Source: Bacteroidales bacterium UBA4116
Lineage (GTDB): Bacteria > Bacteroidota > Bacteroidia > Bacteroidales > Tannerellaceae
DNA length: 64,000 nt
NCBI GenBank assembly: GCA_002381645.1
Contig: DFXE01000002.1
Span: forward strand, 75,446-139,445
Direction of reading: 5' to 3'
How positions within the stretch are numbered: the first letter of the stretch is position 1; every line of letters starts with the position of its first letter. A model generated the notes under the pieces. The model ran no database searches and was not told the DNA's origin. It saw only the letters and a program-made list of their open reading frames with translations. This document shows positions 8,967 through 17,313 of this stretch, one piece after another. A program made the position numbers and the translations under genes.

Positions 8967-10286
8967 TTATAATCCGCTGAAATCTACACCTTCAAACATG
9001 AGTGAAGGGATACGCCAACTGGACGATTCCCGCACATCGTTACCGACTTCTACCAGGTTACTCCATAGTGTAAGCATATTTCCCGTAATATTCATTTCGG
9101 ATATAGGTTGGGTAAGTTTTCCGTTCTCAATAAGGAAGCCTTCTACCCCGAAAGAATAATCTCCTGTAGAACTATTTGAGTTACCCCCGTTAAATCCGGT
9201 AACTAAAATACCTTTATCAAGTGAAGCAATTAAAGCATCCGTATTTTTATTCCCCATTTTCATGGTAAGAATTGAAGGGCTACTGATCGTAGGCGCAGTA
9301 TTCAGTTTGTTGGCATTATAAATATCGATATAATAAGTCTTCAATACTCCATTCTCAAATACGGGCAAACGTTTGGTCGCTACACCTTCTCCATCGAAAT
9401 AACGGGCTCCGCGGGTTTTAGGCATGTGGGGCTCATCTGTAATAGTTACCTTATCGCCGACAACTTTTTGATTCAGCTTGTCCAAAAGGAATGAGTTTTT
9501 CTGCTGGATAGACGATCCGTAAATAGCACCAAGTATAGGACTGACCAAACGGCCTGAATTCATATTATCGACCACCATCGTGTATTTGCCGGAAGCGATT
9601 TTCTTTTGCCCCAGTTTACGAATAGCCCTTTCCAGCGCTTTGGTCCCGATACCCTCTTTCACCATGGTATCATAAAATAGTGATGAATCGTACCAATAAG
9701 ATTCCGGCCGTGCCTCGCCGTCTCCTTTTATACTGACACTGCTAACCAGTGTAAATGTGGAAGATGCATTTTCTCCTTCGAAACCATTACTTGCCACCAT
9801 ATAACTCGCATTCATATCATCGCCGTATGAAGAAGTGGCTGAGATAATACGGCTGTCTTTACCCATTATTTCATCGCACACTTTCAATGCGAGATCTTTC
9901 TTGTCATCCGGTTGTATGGAGTCAAACCGGGAGTCGAGCAATTGCAGGTCTCTACCGTTGCCTTTATAATACAAAGAAGGGTCGGGAAGTGTACGCGCCA
10001 AGTCTTCCGCCAGATAACGTGTCGAATCGATGCCATTCTTTATAAACTTTTCCAATTCACTCTTTTCAAGACGGTTGGTTGAATATGATCCGTACCGGCC
10101 ATCTACAAACAAATGGATAACCATACTGCTTTCCGAAGCCTGTGTAAGCCGGTCAATTTTCATATCGCGTATCTCAAACGAACTATTCGTACCTTTGTAC
10201 AAGCTTACCCGAGAAGCCTGGCAACCATTTTTAAGAGCGAAATCCATCGCCCATTGTGCTAATTTCTTATTATCGTTTGTTATCAT
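8967..10286 (-). CDS. pmbA: TldE/PmbA-family metalloprotease subunit
   Basis: 439 residues of the U62 family, lacking the HExxxH zinc motif, as expected of the TldE/PmbA partner. In Enterobacteria TldD and TldE form a heterodimer that degrades unfolded peptides and processes microcin B17 and CcdA. Here it is preceded by tldD with a two-base gap, so co-expression and complex formation are likely. Unlike its partner it has no visible export signal, since it begins 'MITNDNKKLAQWAMDFAL'. Whether it is carried out with the Tat-signal partner is an open question. Confidence 0.9.
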   Translation of the reverse strand: MITNDNKKLAQWAMDFALKNGCQASRVSLYKGTNSSFEIRDMKIDRLTQASESSMVIHLFVDGRYGSYSTNRLEKSELEKFIKNGIDSTRYLAEDLARTLPDPSLYYKGNGRDLQLLDSRFDSIQPDDKKDLALKVCDEIMGKDSRIISATSSYGDDMNASYMVASNGFEGENASSTFTLVSSVSIKGDGEARPESYWYDSSLFYDTMVKEGIGTKALERAIRKLGQKKIASGKYTMVVDNMNSGRLVSPILGAIYGSSIQQKNSFLLDKLNQKVVGDKVTITDEPHMPKTRGARYFDGEGVATKRLPVFENGVLKTYYIDIYNANKLNTAPTISSPSILTMKMGNKNTDALIASLDKGILVTGFNGGNSNSSTGDYSFGVEGFLIENGKLTQPISEMNITGNMLTLWSNLVEVGNDVRESSSWRIPSLMFEGVDFSGL

Positions 10287-10288
10287 AA

Positions 10289-11821
10289 TCAGCTTTCTCC
10301 TCCTACTGTAAGTTTACTAACCAATGCAGAGGGCATACCACATGTAACCGGACAGGATTGTCCGTCTTTACCGCATGTCCATGTACCGTTATCCATTTCG
10401 TAATTATTTCCCACCATTGTAATATCTGCCAATGCTTTCGGGCCGTTACCGATGATGTTTACATCTTTGATCGGCTGGGTCAGTTTACCATTTTCAATGA
10501 GATAGCCGTCTTTCACAAAGAAAGTAAAGTCGCCGGCACCGATCTGCACCTGTCCGTTTGTGAAATTTGCAGCATATATCCCTTTCTTTACTGTAGATAT
10601 GATATCTTCCTCACTTACATTACCGGCCTCCATATAGGTTGCACGCATACGGGGTATCGGCATCATACGGAATGATTCGCGGCGTCCGTTACCTGTGGAA
10701 GGAATACCGTAATGTTTCGCACTGATACGGTCGTGCAGATAACTGGTCAATATACCTTCTTTTATTATATAGGTTTTTTGCCCTTCTACTCCGTCGTCGT
10801 CAATATTAACTGAACCCCGGTTGAAAGGAATTGTACCATCGTCGACAACGTTTATATGCTCGTTACACACTTTCTTATGTAACTGGTCGGAAAAGATAGA
10901 TACGTTTTTCCTGTTAAAATCCGCTTCAAATGTATGGCCAATTGCTTCGTGCAATAGTATTCCGGAACCTCCTGCTCCCATTACGACTGGCATCTCTCCT
11001 CCTTTGGGCTTTACGGCTTCAAAAAGGATGGATGTTTTCTTTACAACTTCCTGTGCAATTGTTTCGACAATATCATCATTCAAAAATTCGGCTCCCATAC
11101 GGTAGGCACGGGCTGCATACGAATTCTCTATCTTGCCATCCTGTTCCATAATACATACGGCACCCAATGTGACCATCGGGCGGTAATCGTAATACATCAC
11201 TCCTTCCGAATTACAGAAAAGAATATGCGATGTGGTATCGCCAAGGGATGCATTAACTTTCATCACACGGCTGTCGAGCTCGAAAATACGGTCATTGATT
11301 ACCTGTAAATAGGGAGTTTTTTCTTTTACTGATATTACATCCCAGGGGATTTGTACTGTGTAATGATTATTGATTAACGGTTTTTCCGTAAGATTGACAG
11401 GCGACTTACCACCCGTACCGCTTGCAATGCGGGCGGCAGTTCTTGCCACTTTCAGCATTTCATCCATTGTTACGCTTTCCACATAAGCGTATCCTGTCTG
11501 ATCGCCGGACAACACCCTTACCCCCATACCGAAATCAATATTAGAAGATGCGCGGTTTACCGCACCGTCCTGTAAACTGACACTGTTCCGGTAGGAATGT
11601 TCAAAGAACAAATCAGCGTAATCACCACCTTTTTCAAGTGCGGCAGCGAGTACCCTTTTCATATCGTTTTCACTTACTCCAAAGTGATTAGTCGCAAATA
11701 AGATACCGGCTGCTTTATCGTTCGCAGCGTTTGCAATTCCTCCTAAAAAGGAAGGAGCCGCTAATGAACCCAGCATAACCATACCTCCTGTTTTAATAAA
11801 ATCACGTCTGTTGTATTTCAT
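10289..11821 (-). CDS. tldD: TldD-family zinc metalloprotease with Tat signal
   Basis: 510 residues. The active-site motif HEAIGHTFEAD (His291, Glu292, His296) is present, as is the C-terminal cysteine-bearing 'CGKDGQSCPVTCGMP'. The N-terminus 'MKYNRRDFIKTGG' followed by a hydrophobic stretch is a good twin-arginine signal, implying export as a folded zinc enzyme; tatA and tatC are present at 26.3-27.3 kb. The gene lies between the sulfatase-maturase (15 bases upstream) and pmbA (2 bases downstream), all in one apparent operon. The cytoplasmic form is the rule in E. coli, so the export signal is a lineage difference. Confidence 0.93.
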   Translation of the reverse strand: MKYNRRDFIKTGGMVMLGSLAAPSFLGGIANAANDKAAGILFATNHFGVSENDMKRVLAAALEKGGDYADLFFEHSYRNSVSLQDGAVNRASSNIDFGMGVRVLSGDQTGYAYVESVTMDEMLKVARTAARIASGTGGKSPVNLTEKPLINNHYTVQIPWDVISVKEKTPYLQVINDRIFELDSRVMKVNASLGDTTSHILFCNSEGVMYYDYRPMVTLGAVCIMEQDGKIENSYAARAYRMGAEFLNDDIVETIAQEVVKKTSILFEAVKPKGGEMPVVMGAGGSGILLHEAIGHTFEADFNRKNVSIFSDQLHKKVCNEHINVVDDGTIPFNRGSVNIDDDGVEGQKTYIIKEGILTSYLHDRISAKHYGIPSTGNGRRESFRMMPIPRMRATYMEAGNVSEEDIISTVKKGIYAANFTNGQVQIGAGDFTFFVKDGYLIENGKLTQPIKDVNIIGNGPKALADITMVGNNYEMDNGTWTCGKDGQSCPVTCGMPSALVSKLTVGGES

Positions 11822-11836
11822 ATTTTTAAAACTATA

Positions 11837-13063
11837 TTATTTCTGTACCCATTGCATCACATTAGCCGGTGGACGTTGTGCCAATAATTCTTTTTTCATG
11901 AAATCCATATAGGGCGCCACATGCTTAAAGAATTTATAATATCCTTGACATAGATAGTTCAAACCCGGCTCGCCATTCTCTGTATGCAAAAAGCGGTTTT
12001 TCGGACACTCACCGTTACATGCAAACGAAAATTCACATACTTTACACTGTCCGGGAAGTTTATCCCGTTTATCTGTCCCAAACTTCAGCTGAGCGGGGCT
12101 ATACATCATTTCGGTAATTGTTTTTGTATAGATATTACCTAATTTATATTCGGGAAATACATAATGGTCGCAGGCATATACATCACCGTTGAATTCCATT
12201 ACTCCTGCATGCCCGCAGGTTCGTGCCAAGGTGCATATACCCGGTTGCTCACCTACCCAGTTGGCAAGGGTGGCATCGAATAGCTGCACGTAATACGTAC
12301 CGACATCCGTTTTCACCCATTCGTCGAAAACAGCGCAGAGAAAATCACCCCATTTACCGGCATCAACGGAAAAGGAGGCTAATTTTATATGGTTATCTGT
12401 CTGATCGGGGGAAATAAGTGCTGTTCCGTCAGCATGTGAACCAAGCCTTTCAACGATGGGGGCGAATTGGATATAACGGCAATCTAATTCTTTAAAAAAA
12501 TGATAAAATTCAAGGGGGTACTCCACATTATAATCATTTACAACCGCCATAGCATTATACTCGACATTGTGTTTTTTTAGGAGTTCAATCCCTTTCATTA
12601 CTTTAAAGAAAGAAGGAAGGCCCTGTTTATTCCTGCGGTATTCGTCATGGAACTCCTGCGGCCCGTCAATCGATATACCTACCAGAAAATTATTTTCTTT
12701 AAAAAAACGGCACCATTCATCCGTAAGCAATGTACCATTCGTTTGAATACAGTTGTCTATTTGCCTTCCCCGTCCATATTTTCGCTGCAAATCTAATGCT
12801 TTCTTGTAAAAACTTACCGGACGCATTAACGTCTCTCCTCCATGCCATGTAAAAAGGACTTCGGACATCGTCTGGCTCGAAAGGTAATCCTGGATAAACC
12901 GTTCGAGCAACTCATCCGTCATAATATGATTTTTAACCTGCGGATAAAATTTTCCTTTTTCAAGATAGTAGCAGTATTCGCAAGCTAAATTACAAACCGA
13001 GCCTACGGGTTTTAACATCACGTAGACCGGTTTTGCAAAAAGAGAAATATAGTGTTTATCCAT
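11837..13063 (-). CDS. Anaerobic sulfatase-maturating radical SAM enzyme
   Basis: 408 residues. The radical SAM cluster motif is CNLACEYCYY near residue 25, and the C-terminal half has the SPASM/twitch cysteines ('CTLARTCGHAG', 'ACDHYVFPEYKLG', 'CKVCEFSFACNGECPKNRF'). These match anSME enzymes, which oxidise an active-site Cys or Ser of sulfatases to formylglycine without oxygen. A Ser-type sulfatase, a likely substrate, is encoded at 23960-25606. The gene heads an operon with tldD and pmbA and has its own -7 box at 13084-13091. Confidence 0.92.
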   Translation of the reverse strand: MDKHYISLFAKPVYVMLKPVGSVCNLACEYCYYLEKGKFYPQVKNHIMTDELLERFIQDYLSSQTMSEVLFTWHGGETLMRPVSFYKKALDLQRKYGRGRQIDNCIQTNGTLLTDEWCRFFKENNFLVGISIDGPQEFHDEYRRNKQGLPSFFKVMKGIELLKKHNVEYNAMAVVNDYNVEYPLEFYHFFKELDCRYIQFAPIVERLGSHADGTALISPDQTDNHIKLASFSVDAGKWGDFLCAVFDEWVKTDVGTYYVQLFDATLANWVGEQPGICTLARTCGHAGVMEFNGDVYACDHYVFPEYKLGNIYTKTITEMMYSPAQLKFGTDKRDKLPGQCKVCEFSFACNGECPKNRFLHTENGEPGLNYLCQGYYKFFKHVAPYMDFMKKELLAQRPPANVMQWVQK

Positions 13064-13083
13064 TTAGTGTCCTAAATTATAAA

Positions 13084-13091
13084 CAAAGATA
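13084..13091 (-). promoter_or_regulatory. -7 box for the anSME-tldD-pmbA operon
   Basis: TATCTTTG on the minus strand matches TAnnTTTG, 20 bases before the ATG at 13063. It falls between the glycosyltransferase stop and the anSME start, so the two units are probably separately transcribed. Confidence 0.55.
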
Positions 13092-13097
13092 GCAAAA

Positions 13098-14330
13098 TTA
13101 TATGAGAGCTTCTATATAATTACATATGTTTTCAATACTCTTCTCACTCTTTATCTTTTCGCCCAATTCAGCAGCTTTTTTCTTATAAGACTGATTATTT
13201 ACCAGATCGTAAATTTTTATTTCCAACTGCTTTTTCGAGATCTTTGAAATTTTCACCCTGTCCGGACCAACTCCCAGTTGGAATACCCGGTTTCCCCAAT
13301 AATGCTGGTCTATGATCAACGGCAATACCATCTGGGGTTTACCTGCACGACCTACGCTGTGGGTTGTCCCGGCTCCTCCATGATGAATTACGGCGTCGCA
13401 TTTTGGAAAAATAAGTGAATGAGGAATAGGGGCATCAATTATATATAAATTGTCATTTCCCTGAAGATTAGCTCCTGTTTTGGACCATCCGGAACCTACA
13501 ATAAGCTTGTATCCCTGTTTTTCGCAAATATCAAGTAACCATCCGCAAAAGCGGTCTTTATTCTTATCGTTACAACTTCCTAAGGTAAAGAAAACGGTCG
13601 GCCTTTTATCTTTTTCGATAAAAGCCATTAAATCCTTGTAGGTAGTCTCATCATACTGAAGTGTATCATTAAAGCAATACCCGCCAATATCCCATTTATA
13701 TATCCAGGTAGGATCCGTATTCCCTAAGTATTTACTGAACATCAGGAAGTTATTGGCCGTTCCCGCAGCATGAGTACCGAAGTTCTTTATTTTCGGTAAT
13801 CCTAACCTCATCCTGTTTTTGTTAAGGGTTTTCAGCACCATAAAATTGGTTCCTTTATTGAGCATTTTCCAAAGGAACTTCGGTGAAAAAACCGGATTAA
13901 CTTTTGGCCATGGCATTACAGGAGGCGGTATTTGTGTACCAGGAATAAAAGGTGCAAAAGCTGTGCGGATAAAAGGTTTTTTACAGTATTCGGCAATACT
14001 TGCCGCAGCAAATTCCGTATTCGCTGAAATAAAAACATCGTGCTTTTCCAGAATAGGAATAAATTCTTCAAACTGCTTATCTATAACGGCTCTTACCCAT
14101 TTCAGCAAATGCATGGTTTTCTGATTGGTCTCCGCCGCTCCGTCAATCATTCCCCCAATATCTTCATAAGCCTGCAATACATAATTCACCCCTGAGGCCT
14201 GTGCTTGTTTTTCAAAGATCCGGGGAAGGCTGAGCGTAACTTCATGCCCCCGTTCCATTAACGCTACGGCCAATGTAAGGTAAGGATATATATCTCCCTG
14301 GGAGCCTCTGGTTACCAGGAATAGTTTCAT
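13098..14330 (-). CDS. UGT/MGT-type glycosyltransferase (GT1)
   Basis: 410 residues with the GT-B layout of family 1. The N-terminal domain begins 'MKLFLVTRGSQGDIYPYL', as in sterol and macrolide glucosyltransferases, and the C-terminal donor-binding loop is 'IHHGGAGTTHSVGRAGKPQ' with 'PLIIDQHYWGNRV'. It should transfer a sugar from a nucleotide donor to a small hydrophobic acceptor such as a lipid or natural product. Its ATG overlaps the stop of the upstream radical SAM gene (ATGA, 14327-14330), so the two are translationally coupled. Acceptor unknown. Confidence 0.9.
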   Translation of the reverse strand: MKLFLVTRGSQGDIYPYLTLAVALMERGHEVTLSLPRIFEKQAQASGVNYVLQAYEDIGGMIDGAAETNQKTMHLLKWVRAVIDKQFEEFIPILEKHDVFISANTEFAAASIAEYCKKPFIRTAFAPFIPGTQIPPPVMPWPKVNPVFSPKFLWKMLNKGTNFMVLKTLNKNRMRLGLPKIKNFGTHAAGTANNFLMFSKYLGNTDPTWIYKWDIGGYCFNDTLQYDETTYKDLMAFIEKDKRPTVFFTLGSCNDKNKDRFCGWLLDICEKQGYKLIVGSGWSKTGANLQGNDNLYIIDAPIPHSLIFPKCDAVIHHGGAGTTHSVGRAGKPQMVLPLIIDQHYWGNRVFQLGVGPDRVKISKISKKQLEIKIYDLVNNQSYKKKAAELGEKIKSEKSIENICNYIEALI

Positions 14331-15538
14331 AGAATTCCTATTTGTGCCAGTTTTTCCCTGTTCAGGCTGTATTTTGTTTCAAGATCCGTCAGGATCTGTT
14401 CATCCAGATTAAGAGGTTTGCTGAATTTCTTTGTTTCACGGTATCCCTTAAAGACTTTCGATACCATTTTCTTTGGGTTAAATACGATAGACGACATAAT
14501 CCAGCAACCGTGTGTACACCAACAATTAGCAGTATATCCGTAACCAATTTCGGCAATTTCTTTTTTCATCACATCACCCTGCATAATAGCCTGCGTATTG
14601 CAATCGTAATCTTTTACGTTCCCAAGCGGCTCTCTTAATTCACAGGAACGGAAACGGCCGTCATAATCGACAACTAATGTAGTTTCTCCTGCCGTACAAT
14701 CCATACCCCAGGGAGTTGGTTTGTCTATATTACTGGCTCTTACATTATACATAGCCCGGATAAGGCCTAAATAAAAGAATCGGGTTACACGTTTCCTGAA
14801 ACCGGTTACTCCTTCCGCCATACGATCGGCGTAAGCGGCATAATAAGGAACGATTTTATCCTGAATTTCCCTAAGCGACTGTTCTGTAAGAACCTTTACT
14901 CCATCTTCACGTGTCATTCCCCTTGCAGCTTCTACTGTATGGGTAAGCACATTCAAACGGCCGAAACACCACATCATAAAATCAAATAACTCTTCAATAT
15001 TATAACGTGTTATAACCGTAGCGATATTTTTTAGCACCTTACCATCATCTTTAAAATTATCGTCTACTTTCTTCAAGGTTTCAATAGCCTTATAGAAATT
15101 ACCCGGTACTCCACGTTGCGTATCATGGGTATCACCAAATCCATCTAATGATACACTAACCGTCATATTTAAATCCGGACAATTTTTACGAATACGCTTC
15201 ACCCATTCGATAACACGGTCCGGTCTTAAACCGTTAGTCGGCATATTGACGTCTTTAATTTTATTGTTCTTGTAGAACATTTCAATAATTTCAGGTAATT
15301 CGTCACGAAGAGTCGGTTCCCCTCCTGAAAGCCATAAACGATTAAATTCACCCGCACTTTCTGATAACTTCTTTATTTCATCAAATGTAAGGTCCGGTTC
15401 TTTCATTTCCATGTCATTGGCATAAAAACACATGGTACATTTAGCATTACATTTACCGGTAGTAAATAAAAACACGGACTCTAATTTTCTTTCGGAACTC
15501 ATCCTTTGGAATGAACTTCCTTCACGTTTTGCCTTCAT
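14327..15538 (-). CDS. Radical SAM enzyme with SPASM-like C-terminus
   Basis: 403 residues. The cluster motif is CNAKCTMCFY (CxxxCxxC), followed by the SAM-binding 'WLSGGEPTLR' and 'SVSLDGFGDTHD'. The C-terminal third has further cysteines ('MDCTAGE', 'RFRSCELRE', 'NCWCTHGCW') that could bind an auxiliary iron-sulfur cluster. The reaction is unknown. The coupled glycosyltransferase downstream suggests that both act on the same molecule. No small peptide substrate gene is seen in the 136 bases upstream. It is not the sulfatase-maturase type, which is encoded next door. Confidence 0.88.
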   Translation of the reverse strand: MKAKREGSSFQRMSSERKLESVFLFTTGKCNAKCTMCFYANDMEMKEPDLTFDEIKKLSESAGEFNRLWLSGGEPTLRDELPEIIEMFYKNNKIKDVNMPTNGLRPDRVIEWVKRIRKNCPDLNMTVSVSLDGFGDTHDTQRGVPGNFYKAIETLKKVDDNFKDDGKVLKNIATVITRYNIEELFDFMMWCFGRLNVLTHTVEAARGMTREDGVKVLTEQSLREIQDKIVPYYAAYADRMAEGVTGFRKRVTRFFYLGLIRAMYNVRASNIDKPTPWGMDCTAGETTLVVDYDGRFRSCELREPLGNVKDYDCNTQAIMQGDVMKKEIAEIGYGYTANCWCTHGCWIMSSIVFNPKKMVSKVFKGYRETKKFSKPLNLDEQILTDLETKYSLNREKLAQIGIL

Positions 15539-15674
15539 TAGTTTGTTATTTTTTAAGTATAAGCATTTCCTGTAGCATTTCTGGAAAGTATGCTAATTGT
15601 CAATTTCAGGGGTTAAAACTAAAGAAAAAGTTTTTTGTGACAAAGAACTAACTCAAATACTTCTCAAGATAATT

Positions 15675-16253
15675 TCAGACTTTTTTAATTCTGGTATTTA
15701 ATCTTTCTATCTTAGTTTTTATTTCTTCGGCCTGTCTTAAAGCCTGTTGTATCTCAAATTTGAAGCGTTCCTGTAAAACCGTATCGGTATAATTGGTTAA
15801 TATCATCAGATTCTTTTTTATCACTTCGATTTCTTTGGATGTAAGTTGTTTACCCTCTTCTTCAATAAAAGTTTTCAGATCCCAGAAAGCTTTTGATATT
15901 TTCTCAAACGGTTTTTTTTCTGATGCAGGTTGTTGGGGAGGTTTTCTTTTGCTTCTTGCTTTCCTGACCTTTATGTTTTCTTCTTTCTTTTCTTTATTTA
16001 TGGCGCTTATAATAGCTAATTGCTGACGTGTCGGAGCAAAATCGTTTAATTTATTTTTAATTGTCTCTATTTTATTTACATCGTATTCTTCCGATAAATA
16101 TTTAGTTTTAGTTACATTATCTATGTATTCAATTATCGATTTAAATTCATCCTTTTCCGGACCGGTTAACGTTTCTATATAAAACTCTGCCGTTCTGTTA
16201 CTTATATACCGTTTTATCTTGCCAAAATCGATTGCTCTCTTATCAGCTGCCAT
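15675..16253 (-). CDS. Uncharacterised charged, helical protein
   Basis: 192 residues, very rich in Lys and Glu, with no signal peptide or membrane segment. Residues ~65-120 are a basic linker ('RKARSKRKPPQQPASEKK') and the C-terminal third looks like a coiled coil ('FEIQQALRQAEEIKTKIERL'). I do not recognise a family. Codon use is like that of the neighbours, and a -7 box lies 42 bases upstream, both supporting a real gene. A nucleic acid-binding role would be a guess from the basic stretch. Confidence 0.7.
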   Translation of the reverse strand: MAADKRAIDFGKIKRYISNRTAEFYIETLTGPEKDEFKSIIEYIDNVTKTKYLSEEYDVNKIETIKNKLNDFAPTRQQLAIISAINKEKKEENIKVRKARSKRKPPQQPASEKKPFEKISKAFWDLKTFIEEEGKQLTSKEIEVIKKNLMILTNYTDTVLQERFKFEIQQALRQAEEIKTKIERLNTRIKKV

Positions 16254-16294
16254 GGTTTTATTGAAATTAATTGGTTAGAGATTGTTAATGTCTA

Positions 16295-16302
16295 CAAATA
16301 TA
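16295..16302 (-). promoter_or_regulatory. -7 box for the coiled-coil protein gene
   Basis: TATATTTG on the minus strand, 41 bases before the ATG at 16253. The rest of the 219-base gap up to 16472 is AT-rich and shows no further structure. Confidence 0.4.
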
Positions 16303-16472
16303 TTAATTTATTATTCATTCTATTTCTGTTTTGATATAATTATTTTTTTCAAAATTAATTACATCCCTGAAAAGTTTATCGACTAATATGCTTTACAGAA
16401 ATTCCGTTGATGTATTTATCAAAATTAAATAAGGCTGTTCCTGTAATTTACCGATATTAAAATGCTATCGAA

Positions 16473-17291
16473 TCATTTTTGAAATACTTTCGTCGATTTA
16501 ACAATAACGTCTTTCAATGGACGATCATTCGCATCTGTTTCTACTAACGACATTTTTTCCACTATATCAAAACCTTCAACCACTTCTCCGAATATCGTTA
16601 CCGAACCGTCCAAATGCGGAACGCCACCTATCGTTTTATATACCTGACGCTGTTCTTCCGGAATAACATACGGCCCCAATATATCCAATGTATCCATTAC
16701 CATAATCATTGCTGCACTATGCAATTCTTCTTCTTTTGATTCTTCTTTAAATGAAGGATCTTCTTCTTTAAGCCGCGCCCTGAATTTGTAATATAACCAG
16801 TTACGACGGATTTCATTAATACGTGATTCTTTTTCAAGTAATTCTTCATCTGTTAAAACTTTACCTTGTACAAAACAAAACTGTGTTCCTGCAGATGCAC
16901 GTTCCCAATTTACATCATCACCTTTTTTAGCATCAATTAATGCGCCTTTTTTGTTAAAATAGTGTGGTACTATTTCAGCAGGGACAGTATACCCGCCACT
17001 ATTGCTCCCATAACGTACGCCCGGTTCCTGCGCTTTACTGGTCGGATCGCCACCCTGAACAACAAACTCTTTAATAATGCGGTGAAATATAACACCGTCA
17101 TGGGCATTTTCCTGACAAAGTTTAATAAAATTATCACGATGCAAAGGAGTGTCATCATATAACAAAACTGTCACATCGCCCATATTCGTACTAATCGTTA
17201 CATAAACTGGTTTGGAAGAGTCGAGTTGCTTTTCCGAACATGACATCAAGAAAATGATAATACTTATTGAAATAAAAAATAGTTGTTTCAT
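16473..17291 (-). CDS. Cyclophilin-type peptidyl-prolyl isomerase, lipoprotein
   Basis: 272 residues. A lipoprotein signal peptide ends in the lipobox LMSC (Cys18). The cyclophilin core follows with 'FHRIIKEFVVQGGDP', 'SAGTQFCFVQG' and the late 'HLDGSVTIFGEVVEGFD', covering the catalytic Arg and Gln positions. About 75 residues with many Glu and Lys are inserted between the two halves of the fold (roughly 145-215), which is longer than in PpiA/PpiB. It would assist folding of exported proteins at the periplasmic face of a membrane. Last gene of a probable metA-U32-cyclophilin operon. Confidence 0.9.
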   Translation of the reverse strand: MKQLFFISISIIIFLMSCSEKQLDSSKPVYVTISTNMGDVTVLLYDDTPLHRDNFIKLCQENAHDGVIFHRIIKEFVVQGGDPTSKAQEPGVRYGSNSGGYTVPAEIVPHYFNKKGALIDAKKGDDVNWERASAGTQFCFVQGKVLTDEELLEKESRINEIRRNWLYYKFRARLKEEDPSFKEESKEEELHSAAMIMVMDTLDILGPYVIPEEQRQVYKTIGGVPHLDGSVTIFGEVVEGFDIVEKMSLVETDANDRPLKDVIVKSTKVFQK

Positions 17292-17313
17292 AATTATATA
17301 AGTTTTTAGATTG

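Noticed and set aside
8967..15674. Idea that the two radical SAM genes plus tldD/tldE form a RiPP biosynthetic cluster
   Set aside because: No precursor-like small frame is visible in the gaps (11822-11836, 13064-13097, 15539-15674), no recognition domain is apparent, and one radical SAM enzyme fits the sulfatase-maturase family well.
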